Shown here: piece after piece, positions 33,229 to 42,837 of the stretch
Layout of the letters: the number at the start of each line of letters is the position of its first letter
Numbering within the stretch: the stretch's first letter is position 1
Assembly: GCF_000738265.1 (NCBI RefSeq)
Contig: NZ_JFCQ01000001.1
Location: 186,001-250,000, forward strand
Direction: 5' to 3'
DNA length: 64,000 nt
Source: Corynebacterium jeikeium
Lineage (GTDB): Bacteria > Actinomycetota > Actinomycetes > Mycobacteriales > Mycobacteriaceae
Notes under the pieces: generated by a model
The model's database searches: none
Seen by the model: the letters and a program-made list of their open reading frames with translations, nothing else
Told to the model about the DNA's origin: nothing
Program-made: the position numbers and the translations under genes

Positions 33229-33262
33229 GCGTTAAACGTTAAATTTGAACTCCACCACGTCA
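33229..33262 (-). repeat. Active-side att site in the ychF 3' end
   Basis: The last codons of ychF (V-V-E-F-K-F-N-V-stop, GTGGAGTTCAAATTTAACGT) match the three remnants inside the island, with divergence on both flanks. This marks the right boundary of the island and the probable attB of the integrase family. Confidence 0.7.
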
Positions 33263-34317
33263 CCGTCGGCCATCACGTAGTCCTTGCCTTCCTGGCGAAC
33301 CTTGCCGTGGGCGCGAGCCTCCGCCATGGAACCAAGCTCGTCCAGGTCCTCAAAGGCCACGATCTCGGCCTTAATGAAGCCCTTTTCGAAGTCCGTGTGG
33401 ATCACGCCGGCCGCCTGCGGGGCCGTATCACCCTGGTGAATCGTCCATGCGCGGGCTTCCTTCGACCCAGCAGTCAGGTAGGTCTGCAGGCCCAGCGTTG
33501 CGAACCCAGCCTTCGCCAGCGTCTGCAGCCCCGGCTCGGTCTGGCCGACAGATTCCAGCAGCTCAGCCGCTTCCTCGTCGTCCAGCTCCAGCAGGTCCGC
33601 CTCCGTCGCGGCGTCCAGGAACACACAGTCCGCCGGAGCCACCAGCTCGCGCAGCTCCGCCTTCTTGGCGTCATCGGTCAGCACAGACTCATCGGAGTTA
33701 AACACGTACAGGAACGGCTTGGCCGTCAGGAAGTGCAGGTCGCGTACGGTCGCCAGGTCGATCTCCCCCTGCGCCGCGGCGCTCGACAGCGTGCGGCTAT
33801 CCTCCAGGATCGCCTGAGCCTTCTTAGCCCCCTCGACCTGCTCGGCCAGCTCCTTGTTCTTGCGCGCTTCCTTCTCCAGGCGCGGAAGAGCCTTCTCCAC
33901 AGTCTGCAGGTCGGCCAGGATCAGCTCCGTCTCAATGACGGAAATGTCGCTGGCGGGGTCCACTCGACCGTCAACGTGGATCACATTGTCGTCGGAGAAC
34001 GCACGCACCACCTGGCAGATCGCGTCCGCCTCACGGATGTTCGCCAGGAAGGCATTACCCATGCCCTCACCGTCGGAAGCACCCTTCACGATGCCGGCGA
34101 TGTCTACGAAGGAGACAGTCGCAGGCAGGATGCGCTCGGATTCAAAGATCTCGGCCAGGCGCGTCAGGCGTGGGTCCGGCAGCTCCACCAGCCCCACGTT
34201 GGGCTCGATGGTCGCGAACGGGTAGTTCGCAGCCAGAACATCGTTGCGGGTCAGGGCGTTAAACAGCGTGGACTTGCCCACGTTGGGCAGGCCGACGATT
34301 CCAAGAGTAAGAGTCAC
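33232..34317 (-). CDS. ychF: Redox-regulated ATPase YchF
   Basis: 361 residues, standard length. G1 is GLPNVGKST, the switch region is DIAGIVKGASDGEGMGN, and the protein has the Obg-family ATPase (rather than GTPase) base-recognition region and a C-terminal TGS-like domain ending VEFKFNV. YchF/OLA1 proteins bind ribosomes and act in translation and stress response. GTG 34317 (MTLTLGIVGLPN) is preferred over the ATG three codons earlier, because the family starts here. The 3' end serves as integration site for the adjacent island, and the reading frame is restored at the junction. Confidence 0.95.
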   Translation of the reverse strand: MTLTLGIVGLPNVGKSTLFNALTRNDVLAANYPFATIEPNVGLVELPDPRLTRLAEIFESERILPATVSFVDIAGIVKGASDGEGMGNAFLANIREADAICQVVRAFSDDNVIHVDGRVDPASDISVIETELILADLQTVEKALPRLEKEARKNKELAEQVEGAKKAQAILEDSRTLSSAAAQGEIDLATVRDLHFLTAKPFLYVFNSDESVLTDDAKKAELRELVAPADCVFLDAATEADLLELDDEEAAELLESVGQTEPGLQTLAKAGFATLGLQTYLTAGSKEARAWTIHQGDTAPQAAGVIHTDFEKGFIKAEIVAFEDLDELGSMAEARAHGKVRQEGKDYVMADGDVVEFKFNV

Positions 34318-34663
34318 GTGCCCCATCCTATCGCCCGGCCGTCGCGCCCTCCAACGCGCCCTTATCGTTGTTGCTCTATTTATGCCTTTTTATTGATCTT
34401 TTTATGGACGCCCACCGCTGCCCACCGCCGCCCATTCCAGCACTCCCGCCCAGCCCCCCTACCCATTTCCCTCACTCCGGGTAGTAAATCTGAACGAAAA
34501 ATTGTGAAAACCCACTATTAGCACCCCCGCTGAGTCGTATAGTGATTGCACCTTAGAAAACCTTGAGGTTTCACCACCCCCGAAGCCTTGAAACCCCATC
34601 CTCTTCATCTCCTTCGCCCTCTTGAGCTGCCCGCGGGTTGCCTGCGAGAAAGATGCACCTCTT
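34318..34663. promoter_or_regulatory. metPS promoter region with dyad AAACCTTGAGGTTT
   Basis: A 346-bp gap between divergent ychF and metP. A perfect 14-bp dyad, AAACCTTGAGGTTT, lies at 34558-34571 and TATAGT at 34538-34543 could be the -10 box, so the dyad would sit about +10 to +25. The cognate regulator is unknown. Confidence 0.45.
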
Positions 34664-36289
34664 ATGACTACCTCCGAAGCTAATCCCCGTCAGAGACGGG
34701 AAACTTTCAATACCCGCCTTGTATTCCTGATGGCCGCGATCGGTTCTGCGGTCGGCTTGGGCAATATTTGGCGTTTCCCCTACGCCGCATACGATAACGG
34801 TGGCGGCGCCTTCCTGATTCCCTACATGGTCGCTCTTCTCAGCGCGGGTATTCCGCTGCTCTGGTTCGACCTAGCTATGGGGCACCGCTTCCGTGGCTCC
34901 ACTCCCCTAACCTTCCGCCGCACTGGCAAGTTTGCTGAGTCTATCGGCTGGCTCAAGGTTGGCGTCAACTTCTTCATCGCGGTGTATTACGCCGCCATCA
35001 TCGCCTGGGCCGGCATCTACACCTGGAACTCCATCCCCAAGACCTGGGGCGACAACGCGGAAACATATTTCCTGGAGGAGTTCCTCAAGGTTGATTCCTC
35101 CTCCGCCTGGACCGGCGACGTCGTCCTCCCGATTCTGCTGGTCATGATCGCCGTGTGGGTGGCATGCATCTTCATCCTCGCCCGCGGCATTAACGAAGGC
35201 ATCGGGCGAATCACGATGTTCTTCGTCCCTGTACTCATCGTGTTGTTCCTAGTGATGGTAGTGCGCGCACTGTTCCTCGAAGGCTCCGCGGATGGTCTCA
35301 ACGCGTTCTTCACTCCGGACTGGAGCGTTTTGACCGATACCTCGGTGTGGATCGCCGCTTATGGCCAGATCTTCTTCTCCCTGTCCATCGGCTTCGGCAT
35401 CATGATCACCTACGCCTCCTACCTGAAGCCACGCACCAACCTGACCGGCACGGGTATGGTTACTGCCTTCGCTAACTCTTCTTTCGAGGTGCTGGCCGGC
35501 ATCGGCGTGTTCGCCACCCTGGGCTTCATGGCTGCCCAGTCTGGAACCTCTGTCGAGGAATCGGTCTCCGGCGGCATTGGCTTGGCCTTCATCGCTTTCC
35601 CGACAATCATCAACGAAATGCCGATGGGGTCCCTGTTCGGTGTGCTCTTCTTCGGCTCCTTGTTCCTGGCAGGTATCACCTCTCTGATCTCCATCATGGA
35701 GGTTGTGATCTCTGCGGTACGCGATAAGTTGAACCTTTCTCGCGAGGTTGCCTCCATCAGCGTCGGCGGCCTCATGGCTGTCGTGTCCTGCCTGCTCTTT
35801 TCCACCACGTCCGGAATGATCACCCTGGACATCATGGATAAGTTCACCAACAACCTGGGCATCGTTATCTGTGCGATCGCCGCGGTGCTGACCATTGGCT
35901 GGATCCAGGGGCGCCGCAACGAGATCGCGCAGCACATCAACGCCGTATCGGAGCTGCGTCTGGGTATCGTCTGGCAGGCTTGCGTGTTCGCAATCACCCC
36001 TGCGGTGCTGCTCTACTTCCTGGTCGAGGAGGTCCGCACCCTCATCAGCGAAGGCTACGAGGGCTATGAATCAGGAACGATCTTCGCCTTCGGCTGGTTG
36101 GTGCTGATCATCATCGGTGTCGGTGCAGTTCTGTGGAGCCTCCTGCCCTTCCGCGGTAACCAGATCCTCGATGGTCTGCCGAGCTCGGACTACGGCGTAC
36201 CTCCGAAGGGCCGCCCGAGTGGTGTGCCAAACCCTTTATCGACGCCCACCTCAGCCCCCACCGCTGACGAAGGAAAGGAACTGTCATGA
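34664..36289 (+). CDS. metP: NSS family Na+-coupled methionine/alanine importer, large subunit
   Basis: 541 residues with about 12 helices of the neurotransmitter:sodium symporter fold. The Na+/substrate site in TM1 is AAIGSAVGLGNIWRFPYAAYDNGGGAF, nearly invariant in the family. TM6 and TM8 equivalents follow (FFSLSIGFGIMITYASYL, LFFGSLFLAGITSLISIMEV). The small-subunit gene metS overlaps its stop codon, the arrangement of MetPS of C. glutamicum, which takes up methionine and alanine. ATG 34664 (MTTSEANPRQ) is chosen since the preceding in-frame residues are not family-like. Confidence 0.88.
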   Translation: MTTSEANPRQRRETFNTRLVFLMAAIGSAVGLGNIWRFPYAAYDNGGGAFLIPYMVALLSAGIPLLWFDLAMGHRFRGSTPLTFRRTGKFAESIGWLKVGVNFFIAVYYAAIIAWAGIYTWNSIPKTWGDNAETYFLEEFLKVDSSSAWTGDVVLPILLVMIAVWVACIFILARGINEGIGRITMFFVPVLIVLFLVMVVRALFLEGSADGLNAFFTPDWSVLTDTSVWIAAYGQIFFSLSIGFGIMITYASYLKPRTNLTGTGMVTAFANSSFEVLAGIGVFATLGFMAAQSGTSVEESVSGGIGLAFIAFPTIINEMPMGSLFGVLFFGSLFLAGITSLISIMEVVISAVRDKLNLSREVASISVGGLMAVVSCLLFSTTSGMITLDIMDKFTNNLGIVICAIAAVLTIGWIQGRRNEIAQHINAVSELRLGIVWQACVFAITPAVLLYFLVEEVRTLISEGYEGYESGTIFAFGWLVLIIIGVGAVLWSLLPFRGNQILDGLPSSDYGVPPKGRPSGVPNPLSTPTSAPTADEGKELS

Positions 36290-36465
36290 CCGGCCCCGCT
36301 ATCCTCCTGATGGCTTTGTTCATTCTTGTGATCTGGGGCGGGCTTGTAGCCGCGGTCCTCATGCTCGCTAAAACTGATGACAACACCACTGGCGAGTTGG
36401 GTTCTGCACCCGGCACGGACAACGAATCGCTATTGGCGGAAAGCGCGTCCACCATCGCCCGATAA
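36286..36465 (+). CDS. metS: Methionine/alanine importer small subunit MetS
   Basis: A 59-residue single-helix protein. MTGPAILLMALFILVIWGGLVAAVLMLAK matches the MetS family pattern with the conserved WGG, followed by a short acidic tail. It starts inside the metP stop (ATGA overlap) with AAAGGA upstream. In C. glutamicum the small subunit is required for MetP function. It is easily missed because of its size. Confidence 0.88.
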   Translation: MTGPAILLMALFILVIWGGLVAAVLMLAKTDDNTTGELGSAPGTDNESLLAESASTIAR

Positions 36466-36517
36466 CATGCCCCGGGAGGGCATAATTAACTCCCGTTTTG
36501 GACCTGCGTGAGGCAGA

Positions 36518-38347
36518 ATGGGGAGAATGAACTCCCAGAACCCCCACGACAGGTCCTTTCCTGACAAGGATGGCCGTGATTTCGCAGACTTTATCGCGGG
36601 TTCCCACCGTATGGATACCGAAAACATCCCTATCCCGGGTGACGATAAAGATGAAGAGCGACTAGGTCATGGCCAGTTCGCCAACGAACCCGAAGCTGCC
36701 AGGCATCCGACGGTCAGCCCCGATTCTCCCGAAGCCAAGCTGGTCGAAGCCAAGCGGGCAGAGACCGCACCTACTGTGGAGGAAAAGGGCGATTCTTTCG
36801 TCCAGAATCGCAACAGCGCCCGCGCAACGACCGGCATGGAAAAGCCCCTCGCAAAGGATCACGAACCGAACGGCGAGGCTGAAACCGACGATTACCCGGG
36901 TCTGAGTTCTCGCGCGGCGAAGGCCAAGAAGAAGGCCAATAAATCCTCCAAAAAGTCGGCCATCGACGAGGAACTGAACCCCGAGTTGCGTGACCGCGCC
37001 GAGGTTATTGGCACCACAGGTCGCTGGCTTGCGGGCTGGTGCCTGCGCTTCATCATCATTGCCGCCGCGCTCTACCTGGGATTCCAGGTGTTCGGCAAGC
37101 TGTGGGCGGGCATCCTGCCGGTCTGCCTGTCGGTGATTGTGTGTACCGTTCTGTGGCCGGTCGTTCGCCTGCTCCGCAAGGCAAAGGTTCCCAACAGCCT
37201 GGCAGTGCTCATCACAATTTTGGGCTTCTTCGCCCTCATCATCGGCACCTTTGCCGCTATCGCGCCGAGCGCCGTGGATCAGGGCAAGACGATCGTCAAC
37301 CAGGCCAGCGACGGTATCGGCCGTATCCAGGACTGGCTGCAGGGCCCACCTGTGAACCTGCAGGAAAGCCAGTTCAACGACGGAGTTCAGCAGATCACCG
37401 ATTGGCTGCAGAATAAGTCCGGCGATATTGCGACAAGCATCGCTGCCTTCGGTACTGAGACCGCTTCCCTGCTGGTCACCATGTTCGTCATGTTGGTGCT
37501 GACCTTCTTCTTCCTGAAGGACGGCGAGAACTTCCTGCCGATGCTGCGCCGCGTCACCGGTCGCCGTGTCGGCTGGCACCTCACTGAGGTTCTGACCCGC
37601 TGCTGGAACACCCTGGGCGGCTTCATCCGCACCCAGGCCATCGTCTCCGCCATCGATGCCGTCTTCATCGGCCTTGGCCTGGTACTGCTAAACGTGCCCC
37701 TGGCCGGCCCTCTGGCCATCCTGACCTTCTTCGGCGGATTCATCCCCATGGTCGGCGCGTTCGTCGCGGGCGCCCTGTCCGTCTTGATCGCACTGGTGGC
37801 AGTGGACTTCAACACCGCCGTCATGGCGCTGCTGCTGGTCATCGCTGTCCAGCAGCTGGAAGGCAATATTCTGCAGCCGGTGCTGCAGTCCCGCGCCATG
37901 AACGTCCACCCGGTCATCATCCTTCTATCCGTCACCCTGGGTTCCACTTTGTTCGGCATCATCGGCGCCTTCCTTGCTGTGCCTTGCGCAGCGATGATCG
38001 CCGTTATCCTGCGCTACATGGGCGACCTAACGGATCTGGCCACTGGCGAAAAGACGTCGCGGGATATCGAATTCGCCACCACAGCCGGTTCCCTGACCGG
38101 CGAGCAGTCGGAACGTGCAGCTCAGCGCTGGCAGGAACTGCGCAAGGCCATGATGCTAAACAACTCTCAGTCGGAGGGCCACACCGCCGAGGGAGCGAAA
38201 GAAAACACCACCAAGGCCACGTCCAGCGCCCCCGCTGAAGAGACTGCCGACGGGGACGAAGGGGCGTCATTCCCCCGCGAAGCGGCGGCGAACATCCGCG
38301 GTAAGATGCAGTCGATCCTCAAGTCCTTCCGTGGCAATAACGAGTAA
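36518..38347 (+). CDS. AI-2E family permease
   Basis: 609 residues. Residues 1-165 are a hydrophilic, highly charged N-terminal extension including AAKAKKKANKSSKKSA. Then eight helices of the AI-2E/PerM (UPF0118) family: LYLGFQVFGKLWAGILPVCL, the family motif GGFIPMVGAFVAGALSVLIAL and the VQQLEGNILQPVLQSRAM block near the end. The C-terminal ~90 residues are again hydrophilic. Substrates of actinobacterial members are unknown; some homologues export signals or exchange Na+/H+. The first ATG (36518) has GAGG 4 nt upstream; a second ATG at 36527 is possible. Confidence 0.85.
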   Translation: MGRMNSQNPHDRSFPDKDGRDFADFIAGSHRMDTENIPIPGDDKDEERLGHGQFANEPEAARHPTVSPDSPEAKLVEAKRAETAPTVEEKGDSFVQNRNSARATTGMEKPLAKDHEPNGEAETDDYPGLSSRAAKAKKKANKSSKKSAIDEELNPELRDRAEVIGTTGRWLAGWCLRFIIIAAALYLGFQVFGKLWAGILPVCLSVIVCTVLWPVVRLLRKAKVPNSLAVLITILGFFALIIGTFAAIAPSAVDQGKTIVNQASDGIGRIQDWLQGPPVNLQESQFNDGVQQITDWLQNKSGDIATSIAAFGTETASLLVTMFVMLVLTFFFLKDGENFLPMLRRVTGRRVGWHLTEVLTRCWNTLGGFIRTQAIVSAIDAVFIGLGLVLLNVPLAGPLAILTFFGGFIPMVGAFVAGALSVLIALVAVDFNTAVMALLLVIAVQQLEGNILQPVLQSRAMNVHPVIILLSVTLGSTLFGIIGAFLAVPCAAMIAVILRYMGDLTDLATGEKTSRDIEFATTAGSLTGEQSERAAQRWQELRKAMMLNNSQSEGHTAEGAKENTTKATSSAPAEETADGDEGASFPREAAANIRGKMQSILKSFRGNNE

Positions 38348-38374
38348 CTCACAGCAACGAAGTAGCATTACCCC

Positions 38375-39274
38375 GTGACCGAAAGCAGTCGAACGAGAAG
38401 CAGTAGCCGCACCAGAGCCTCGCTGCGGGGCGATAGTCGCTCCGCGCGACGTGTCGGCGGGAGCCGTGGGGGCGCCGATCTGATCTCCGGCGAAACCCCA
38501 TCGCATTGGTTCCCCGTCTGGGCGCCCGTGCTTGTCATGCTCGCGGTGATTTTCACCGGCCTGGTTCTGGCGAAGGGCGATACGACTATCCCCACCAGTT
38601 TCTTTGCGCTGTTCGCGGTGGCGATGATTGTCTCGACGATCTTCGTGGAGCCGCGCGGATTGTTCCTTTCGGTAGCTTCTTACCCGCTGTACTTCCTGTT
38701 TGGATCGCTGCTCATTGGCTGGTTCAGCTCCGGTGCCGCAACGATAGCGAGCCGGAAAACGAAGGTCATTACCTCGATCTACCCCGCCATCGAGCACTTT
38801 CTGTGGCTGCTGTTCCCGTTCCTCATTGCGGTGATCATTGCTGTGTTCCGCTGGTGGAATTACCGCGAATCCCTCACGCGCCAGGCCGCGCGACTGGAGA
38901 TGCAGCGCCGCCGCCGTAGCGAATCCGACCGCAGCAACGTGGAGGCTTATGGTCGTGCGAAGCAGCGTTCGCAGGCGCGCAGCCAGGTGTACAGGGATTC
39001 TCGCGATGATACTGACGCCTACCGCGGTGAACCGTCCCGCGGTTCAACAAGCCGTGCTTCTGAGTCCCGTGGCGATACGGCGCGCCATAGTGAAAGCCGT
39101 GGCGCTGAAACTCGCCGCACTGAACCTCGGAGCACTGAGCCTCGGAGCACTGAATCTCGAAGCCCCGTGACGCGAAGCTCCGAGCAGCTTCGCAACAGTG
39201 CGCAGCGGCGCCGCGTGCCTTTCCCTGAGCGTCGAGTATCCCCCAGGCACTTCCTCGACGACGAGCGGGACTAG
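38375..39274 (+). CDS. DUF6542 membrane protein with Arg/Ser/Glu repeat tail
   Basis: 299 residues from GTG 38375. Four helices span residues ~50-160 (APVLVMLAVIFTGLVLA, ALFAVAMIVSTIFV, SVASYPLYFLFGSLLI, FLWLLFPFLIAVIIAVF), as in the actinobacterial DUF6542 family normally encoded next to ispH. The C-terminal ~130 residues are a low-complexity, highly charged tail with degenerate repeats (RTEPRSTEPRSTESRS). The role is unknown. Its C-terminus converges with ispH, separated by 79 bp. Confidence 0.75.
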   Translation: MTESSRTRSSSRTRASLRGDSRSARRVGGSRGGADLISGETPSHWFPVWAPVLVMLAVIFTGLVLAKGDTTIPTSFFALFAVAMIVSTIFVEPRGLFLSVASYPLYFLFGSLLIGWFSSGAATIASRKTKVITSIYPAIEHFLWLLFPFLIAVIIAVFRWWNYRESLTRQAARLEMQRRRRSESDRSNVEAYGRAKQRSQARSQVYRDSRDDTDAYRGEPSRGSTSRASESRGDTARHSESRGAETRRTEPRSTEPRSTESRSPVTRSSEQLRNSAQRRRVPFPERRVSPRHFLDDERD

Positions 39275-39353
39275 CGAAACATCCCGCCGCGCTGCTTACT
39301 GCAGTTTTAATGCAGCTTTTTGGGATGTATTTCTGCGTTATTTCTGCGTGCGG

Positions 39354-40382
39354 TTATTTCTGCGTGCGCGCCGGGCGCAGCTCGCGCGGCAGGGAGAAGA
39401 TCAGGTCTTCCGTCGCCGTGGTGACTTCCTCGACCTCACCGAATCCCTTTTCCGCCAGTAGCTCCAGAACACCGCGGACGAGGATCTCCGGCACGGAAGC
39501 GCCCGAGGTCACCCCGACGCTAGTCACGCCCTCGAGCCAGGCCGGGTCAACCTGCTCTGCATAATCAACCAGGTGAGCGTCCTGCGCACCGTGCTGCAAA
39601 GCAACCTCAACCAACCGCTTGGAATTAGAGGAGTTCTGGGAACCCACCACGATCATCTGCTCCACCTTCGGCGCAATCGCCTTCACCGCTACCTGGCGAT
39701 TCTGAGTGGCATAGCAGATATCGTCAGACGGCGGATCCTGGATGTGGGGGAACCTCTCGCGCAGCAGCTTCACGGTCGCCATCGTCTCATCAACGCTGAG
39801 CGTGGTCTGGGATAGCCAGACAAGCTTCGTGTCCTCTGGGAACTCCAGCGCGTTAACATCTGCCTCGCCATCGACCAGGTGGACAATATCCGGAGCTTCG
39901 CCGGCGGTGCCCTCGACCTCTTCGTGGCCGTGGTGGCCGATCAAAACGATCTGATACCCCTGCTTGGCGAAACGCTTCACCTCATGGTGAACCTTGGTGA
40001 CCAGCGGGCACGTGGCGTCAAAAGTCTTCAGCTCCAGTTGGCGAGCTTCCTCGTGCACAGCGGGCGATACACCGTGAGCAGAGAACACAACGTTGGAACC
40101 GTGAGGGATCTCCGTGGTCTCGTCGACGAAGATCACACCGCGATCCTCGAAAGTCTTCACCACGTGCTTGTTGTGCACGATCTCCTTACGCACATACAGC
40201 GGCGCACCGTGCTTCTCCAGAGCCTTCTCGACCGTTTCGACAGCGCGGTCGACACCTGCGCAATAACCACGCGGAGCAGCAAGGTAGACCTTCTTTGCTG
40301 CGCTGGCGGTTGCGGTGACATCAGCACCGGAATGTGCGTCGGTGGCTGGCTGAACGGTTGTCTCAGTAGTAGAGGCAGTCAT
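39354..40382 (-). CDS. ispH: 4-hydroxy-3-methylbut-2-enyl diphosphate reductase
   Basis: 342 residues. Last enzyme of the MEP isoprenoid pathway, an iron-sulphur protein making IPP and DMAPP. The three cluster cysteines are visible in [18 protein letters not shown] and [11 protein letters not shown], along with the HGHEEVEG active-site region. The N-terminal ~30 residues are a Thr/Ala-rich extension. I use ATG 40382; an ATG three codons upstream (40391) is an alternative and neither has a strong ribosome-binding site. It is divergent from xseA, with the starts 74 bp apart. Confidence 0.92.
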   Translation of the reverse strand: MTASTTETTVQPATDAHSGADVTATASAAKKVYLAAPRGYCAGVDRAVETVEKALEKHGAPLYVRKEIVHNKHVVKTFEDRGVIFVDETTEIPHGSNVVFSAHGVSPAVHEEARQLELKTFDATCPLVTKVHHEVKRFAKQGYQIVLIGHHGHEEVEGTAGEAPDIVHLVDGEADVNALEFPEDTKLVWLSQTTLSVDETMATVKLLRERFPHIQDPPSDDICYATQNRQVAVKAIAPKVEQMIVVGSQNSSNSKRLVEVALQHGAQDAHLVDYAEQVDPAWLEGVTSVGVTSGASVPEILVRGVLELLAEKGFGEVEEVTTATEDLIFSLPRELRPARTQK

Positions 40383-40455
40383 GTGACCCATCGTAATGGA
40401 AGTACCTTGCACTTCCCATCCCCGGTGTCCGGGCCGTCTTTTAGAATGCAGAACT

Positions 40456-41763
40456 ATGAGCGTTGCTAATTCTGCAGAGGCCCCTTGGGCGGTCGGGCAG
40501 CTGAACGACCAGGTCAAAAACTGGATCCAGAAACTGGGGTTCATTTGGGTCGAAGGTCAGGTCACCCAGGTCAACATGAAGAGCTCCTGGCGGTTTTCCT
40601 ACATCACGCTGCGGGATGTGAACATTGAGGCGTCGGTCTCCCTGACAGTGGAAACCAGTGCGCTCACGAACCTGCCCTCCCCGGTCAAGGACGGCGATCG
40701 GATCGTTGTCCACGGCAAGCCGTCGTTCTATTCCAAGCGCGGCAGCTTTTCCCTGTGGGTCACCGAGATTCGCCAGGTGGGCATCGGGCAGTTGCTGGCC
40801 CAGATTGAGCAGCTGAAGAAGGCGATGTTCGCCGAGGGCATTTTTGACCCACGGCTGAAAACCCCGCTGCCGTTCCTTCCGACTACCGTCGGGCTGATTA
40901 CGGGGCGCGCGTCGGCGGCTGAGCGCGACGTCATGGAGGTTGCCAAGCGGCGCTGGCCCGCGGTGCGCTTCCGCACCATCAACACGGCAGTGCAGGGGCC
41001 GAAAACCGTGCCACAAGTGGTTGCCGCGTTGCAGGAGCTGGAGAATGACCCCACGGTGGACGTCATCATCGTTGCCCGTGGTGGCGGTTCGGTGGAGGAC
41101 CTACTGCCGTTCTCCGAGGAATCTCTGGTGCGCGAGGTCTCCCGCATGCGCACCCCCGTGGTCTCCGCTATCGGCCACGAGCCGGACAATCCGCTGCTGG
41201 ATTACGTGGCCGATGTCCGCGCTGCCACCCCCACCGACGCGGCGAAGACGGTGGTGCCGGATGTCGTGCAAGAGCTGCGGATAGTCAGCGAGGCTCGCCA
41301 GCGAAGTGCCGGCGCGCTGCGCAACTGGGTGGCTCACGAGCGCAAAGGGCTCGCTCAGCTCCGTACCCGCCCCGTCATGGCTGATCCGAGTCTGCCGGTC
41401 ACGCACCAGAAAGACATCATTGCGGAGGCATTGCAGCGCAAGGACCGTGCGCTAGGGGTTCACGTGCGCTCGCTGCGCTCCTCCATTGAATCCCTGAAAG
41501 CTCAGGTCAACGCCCTGGGGCCTTCGCAGACGCTCGCCCGCGGATACTCTATCGTGCAGGTAATTCCGCGGGATAAGTCCGGGGCGCAGGTGGTGACAAC
41601 CGTGGATCAAGTCAATCCAGGTTCGCAGCTGCGGATCCGTGTCCCCGACGGGTCCATCACGGTCGCGGCGATGGGTGTGCAGGCTGCGCCTGGGGGCGTC
41701 ATGAATAAAAACGGCACAGACAACAACACAAACAACAGCAATACAGATACAGAAAAGGCATAG
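40456..41763 (+). CDS. xseA: Exodeoxyribonuclease VII large subunit
   Basis: 435 residues. The N-terminal OB-fold ([20 protein letters not shown]) is followed by the catalytic core with [15 protein letters not shown] and the signature [16 protein letters not shown], a Met/Asp motif [23 protein letters not shown] cut by helices, and a C-terminal coiled segment ending [13 protein letters not shown]. It degrades single-stranded DNA together with XseB. TAGAAT at 40442 and the ATG at 40456 suggest a leaderless message. It is followed by xseB after 4 bp. The C-terminal tail is Asn/Thr-rich low-complexity sequence. Confidence 0.92.
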   Translation: MSVANSAEAPWAVGQLNDQVKNWIQKLGFIWVEGQVTQVNMKSSWRFSYITLRDVNIEASVSLTVETSALTNLPSPVKDGDRIVVHGKPSFYSKRGSFSLWVTEIRQVGIGQLLAQIEQLKKAMFAEGIFDPRLKTPLPFLPTTVGLITGRASAAERDVMEVAKRRWPAVRFRTINTAVQGPKTVPQVVAALQELENDPTVDVIIVARGGGSVEDLLPFSEESLVREVSRMRTPVVSAIGHEPDNPLLDYVADVRAATPTDAAKTVVPDVVQELRIVSEARQRSAGALRNWVAHERKGLAQLRTRPVMADPSLPVTHQKDIIAEALQRKDRALGVHVRSLRSSIESLKAQVNALGPSQTLARGYSIVQVIPRDKSGAQVVTTVDQVNPGSQLRIRVPDGSITVAAMGVQAAPGGVMNKNGTDNNTNNSNTDTEKA

Positions 41764-41767
41764 AACA

Positions 41768-42043
41768 ATGGCACAGAACGGCACCGCAGCAAACGGCACA
41801 GAACAGCAGAAGTTCCGCCCGCTAGAGCAGCTCAGCTACGAGCAGGCACGGGACGAGCTCATCGAAGTGGTGAAGATCCTCGAGCTCGGTCAGATGAGCC
41901 TCGACGAGTCGCTGAACTACTGGGAACGCGGTGAGGAACTGGCCGCGTACTGCGAGGACTATCTCAACGGCGCATCCAAGCGCATCGAGCAGGCGCTACA
42001 GCAGCGCGAGGCGCGTAACGCTGAAACCGACGGCGAGGGCTAG
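41768..42043 (+). CDS. xseB: Exodeoxyribonuclease VII small subunit
   Basis: 91 residues. [28 protein letters not shown], then [16 protein letters not shown], is the XseB helical hairpin that wraps the large subunit. The gene lies 4 bp after xseA and is clearly co-transcribed. The N-terminal ~20 residues are a polar extension. Confidence 0.92.
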   Translation: MAQNGTAANGTEQQKFRPLEQLSYEQARDELIEVVKILELGQMSLDESLNYWERGEELAAYCEDYLNGASKRIEQALQQREARNAETDGEG

Positions 42044-42067
42044 TTCACCGTCGAGCCAGTTGTTCGC

Positions 42068-42679
42068 CTATTTCTTGACGCCACCGTCTGCGGCCTGGCT
42101 GGCCGTCGCGCCAACATCGATCGGGTCGGTCTGGGCGACCCTCTCCGCAGCCGTGCGAGTCTGCTCAGGCGTGGCCATCGCCTCGAGGATCAGGCGCACG
42201 TCACCCAGATCGGCCACCCACAGCGGGCGGGCATCGTCGCCGGTGAAGACGTGCCACTCGACGTCCCCGGTGGTTTCGGTTCCCGTTTCCTCTCGCACCT
42301 CATCATCGGGCTGGGTCGCGGCCTTGTAGTCCGCGCCCGTCTGAGTTAGGGAAATGTAGTTCTCCCCGTCGATCACCCAGCCGACCAGGCTCGACGGCTC
42401 CTTGCCGACCGACACACGACGGACGGAGTTCGCTACCCAGTTATCCGGCATGTCTGGGTTGCGGATGGGGAAGCTGAGGCTGCGGGCGTCCATCTGCAGC
42501 ACCGAGTCCGCATCGACCTCCTGCACCGGACCGGAACGATCCGCCTCACCCGGTTTAAAAGAGCACAGTCCCGTGAACCCAACCGTCAGGAACGTAGCAA
42601 ACAACAACACCACCAAGGACAACACAATGTCCTTGGTGGATTGAAACGCGCGGGGCTTTTGAATCTGCACGCCCGCCAT
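42068..42679 (-). CDS. DUF4245 membrane-anchored protein
   Basis: 203 residues. An N-terminal signal anchor (IVLSLVVLLFATFLTVGFTGL, residues ~18-38) is followed by an extracytoplasmic domain with LSFPIRNPDMPDNWVANSV and WVIDGENYISLTQT, the DUF4245 pattern of mycolata. Function unknown. In mycobacteria, as I recall, the homologue Rv1100 also lies beside glpX. Convergent with xseB and divergent from glpX. Confidence 0.8.
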   Translation of the reverse strand: MAGVQIQKPRAFQSTKDIVLSLVVLLFATFLTVGFTGLCSFKPGEADRSGPVQEVDADSVLQMDARSLSFPIRNPDMPDNWVANSVRRVSVGKEPSSLVGWVIDGENYISLTQTGADYKAATQPDDEVREETGTETTGDVEWHVFTGDDARPLWVADLGDVRLILEAMATPEQTRTAAERVAQTDPIDVGATASQAADGGVKK

Positions 42680-42837
42680 TATCGCATTGCCCCCGCTTAC
42701 ACGGCCAAATTAACCCTGGGTAGGGCTAGCCAACACCACACAAAGCGCAGGCTAAAGCAACGCCCGGAGGAAATAGGGCACAATAGAAGAGGAATAGAAA
42801 CGATTACCTATCAGCAATAGAAAAGAGCTGGAAGATC

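Larger units (their letters stand above)
18771..33234. mobile_element. Composite genomic island at the ychF 3' end
   Basis: The island is bounded on the left by the ychF-end remnant at 18771 and on the right by the true ychF stop at 33232. Two internal remnants at 27181 and 29519 divide it into three segments: a copper element (18.8-27.2 kb), an erm(X) element (27.2-29.5 kb) and a cadmium/arsenic-type element (29.5-33.2 kb). Serine integrase 5' remnants adjoin the two internal sites. The resistance cargo and the more GC-rich copper block differ from the surrounding conserved gene order. No intact integrase is left, so the island appears immobile on its own. Confidence 0.75.
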
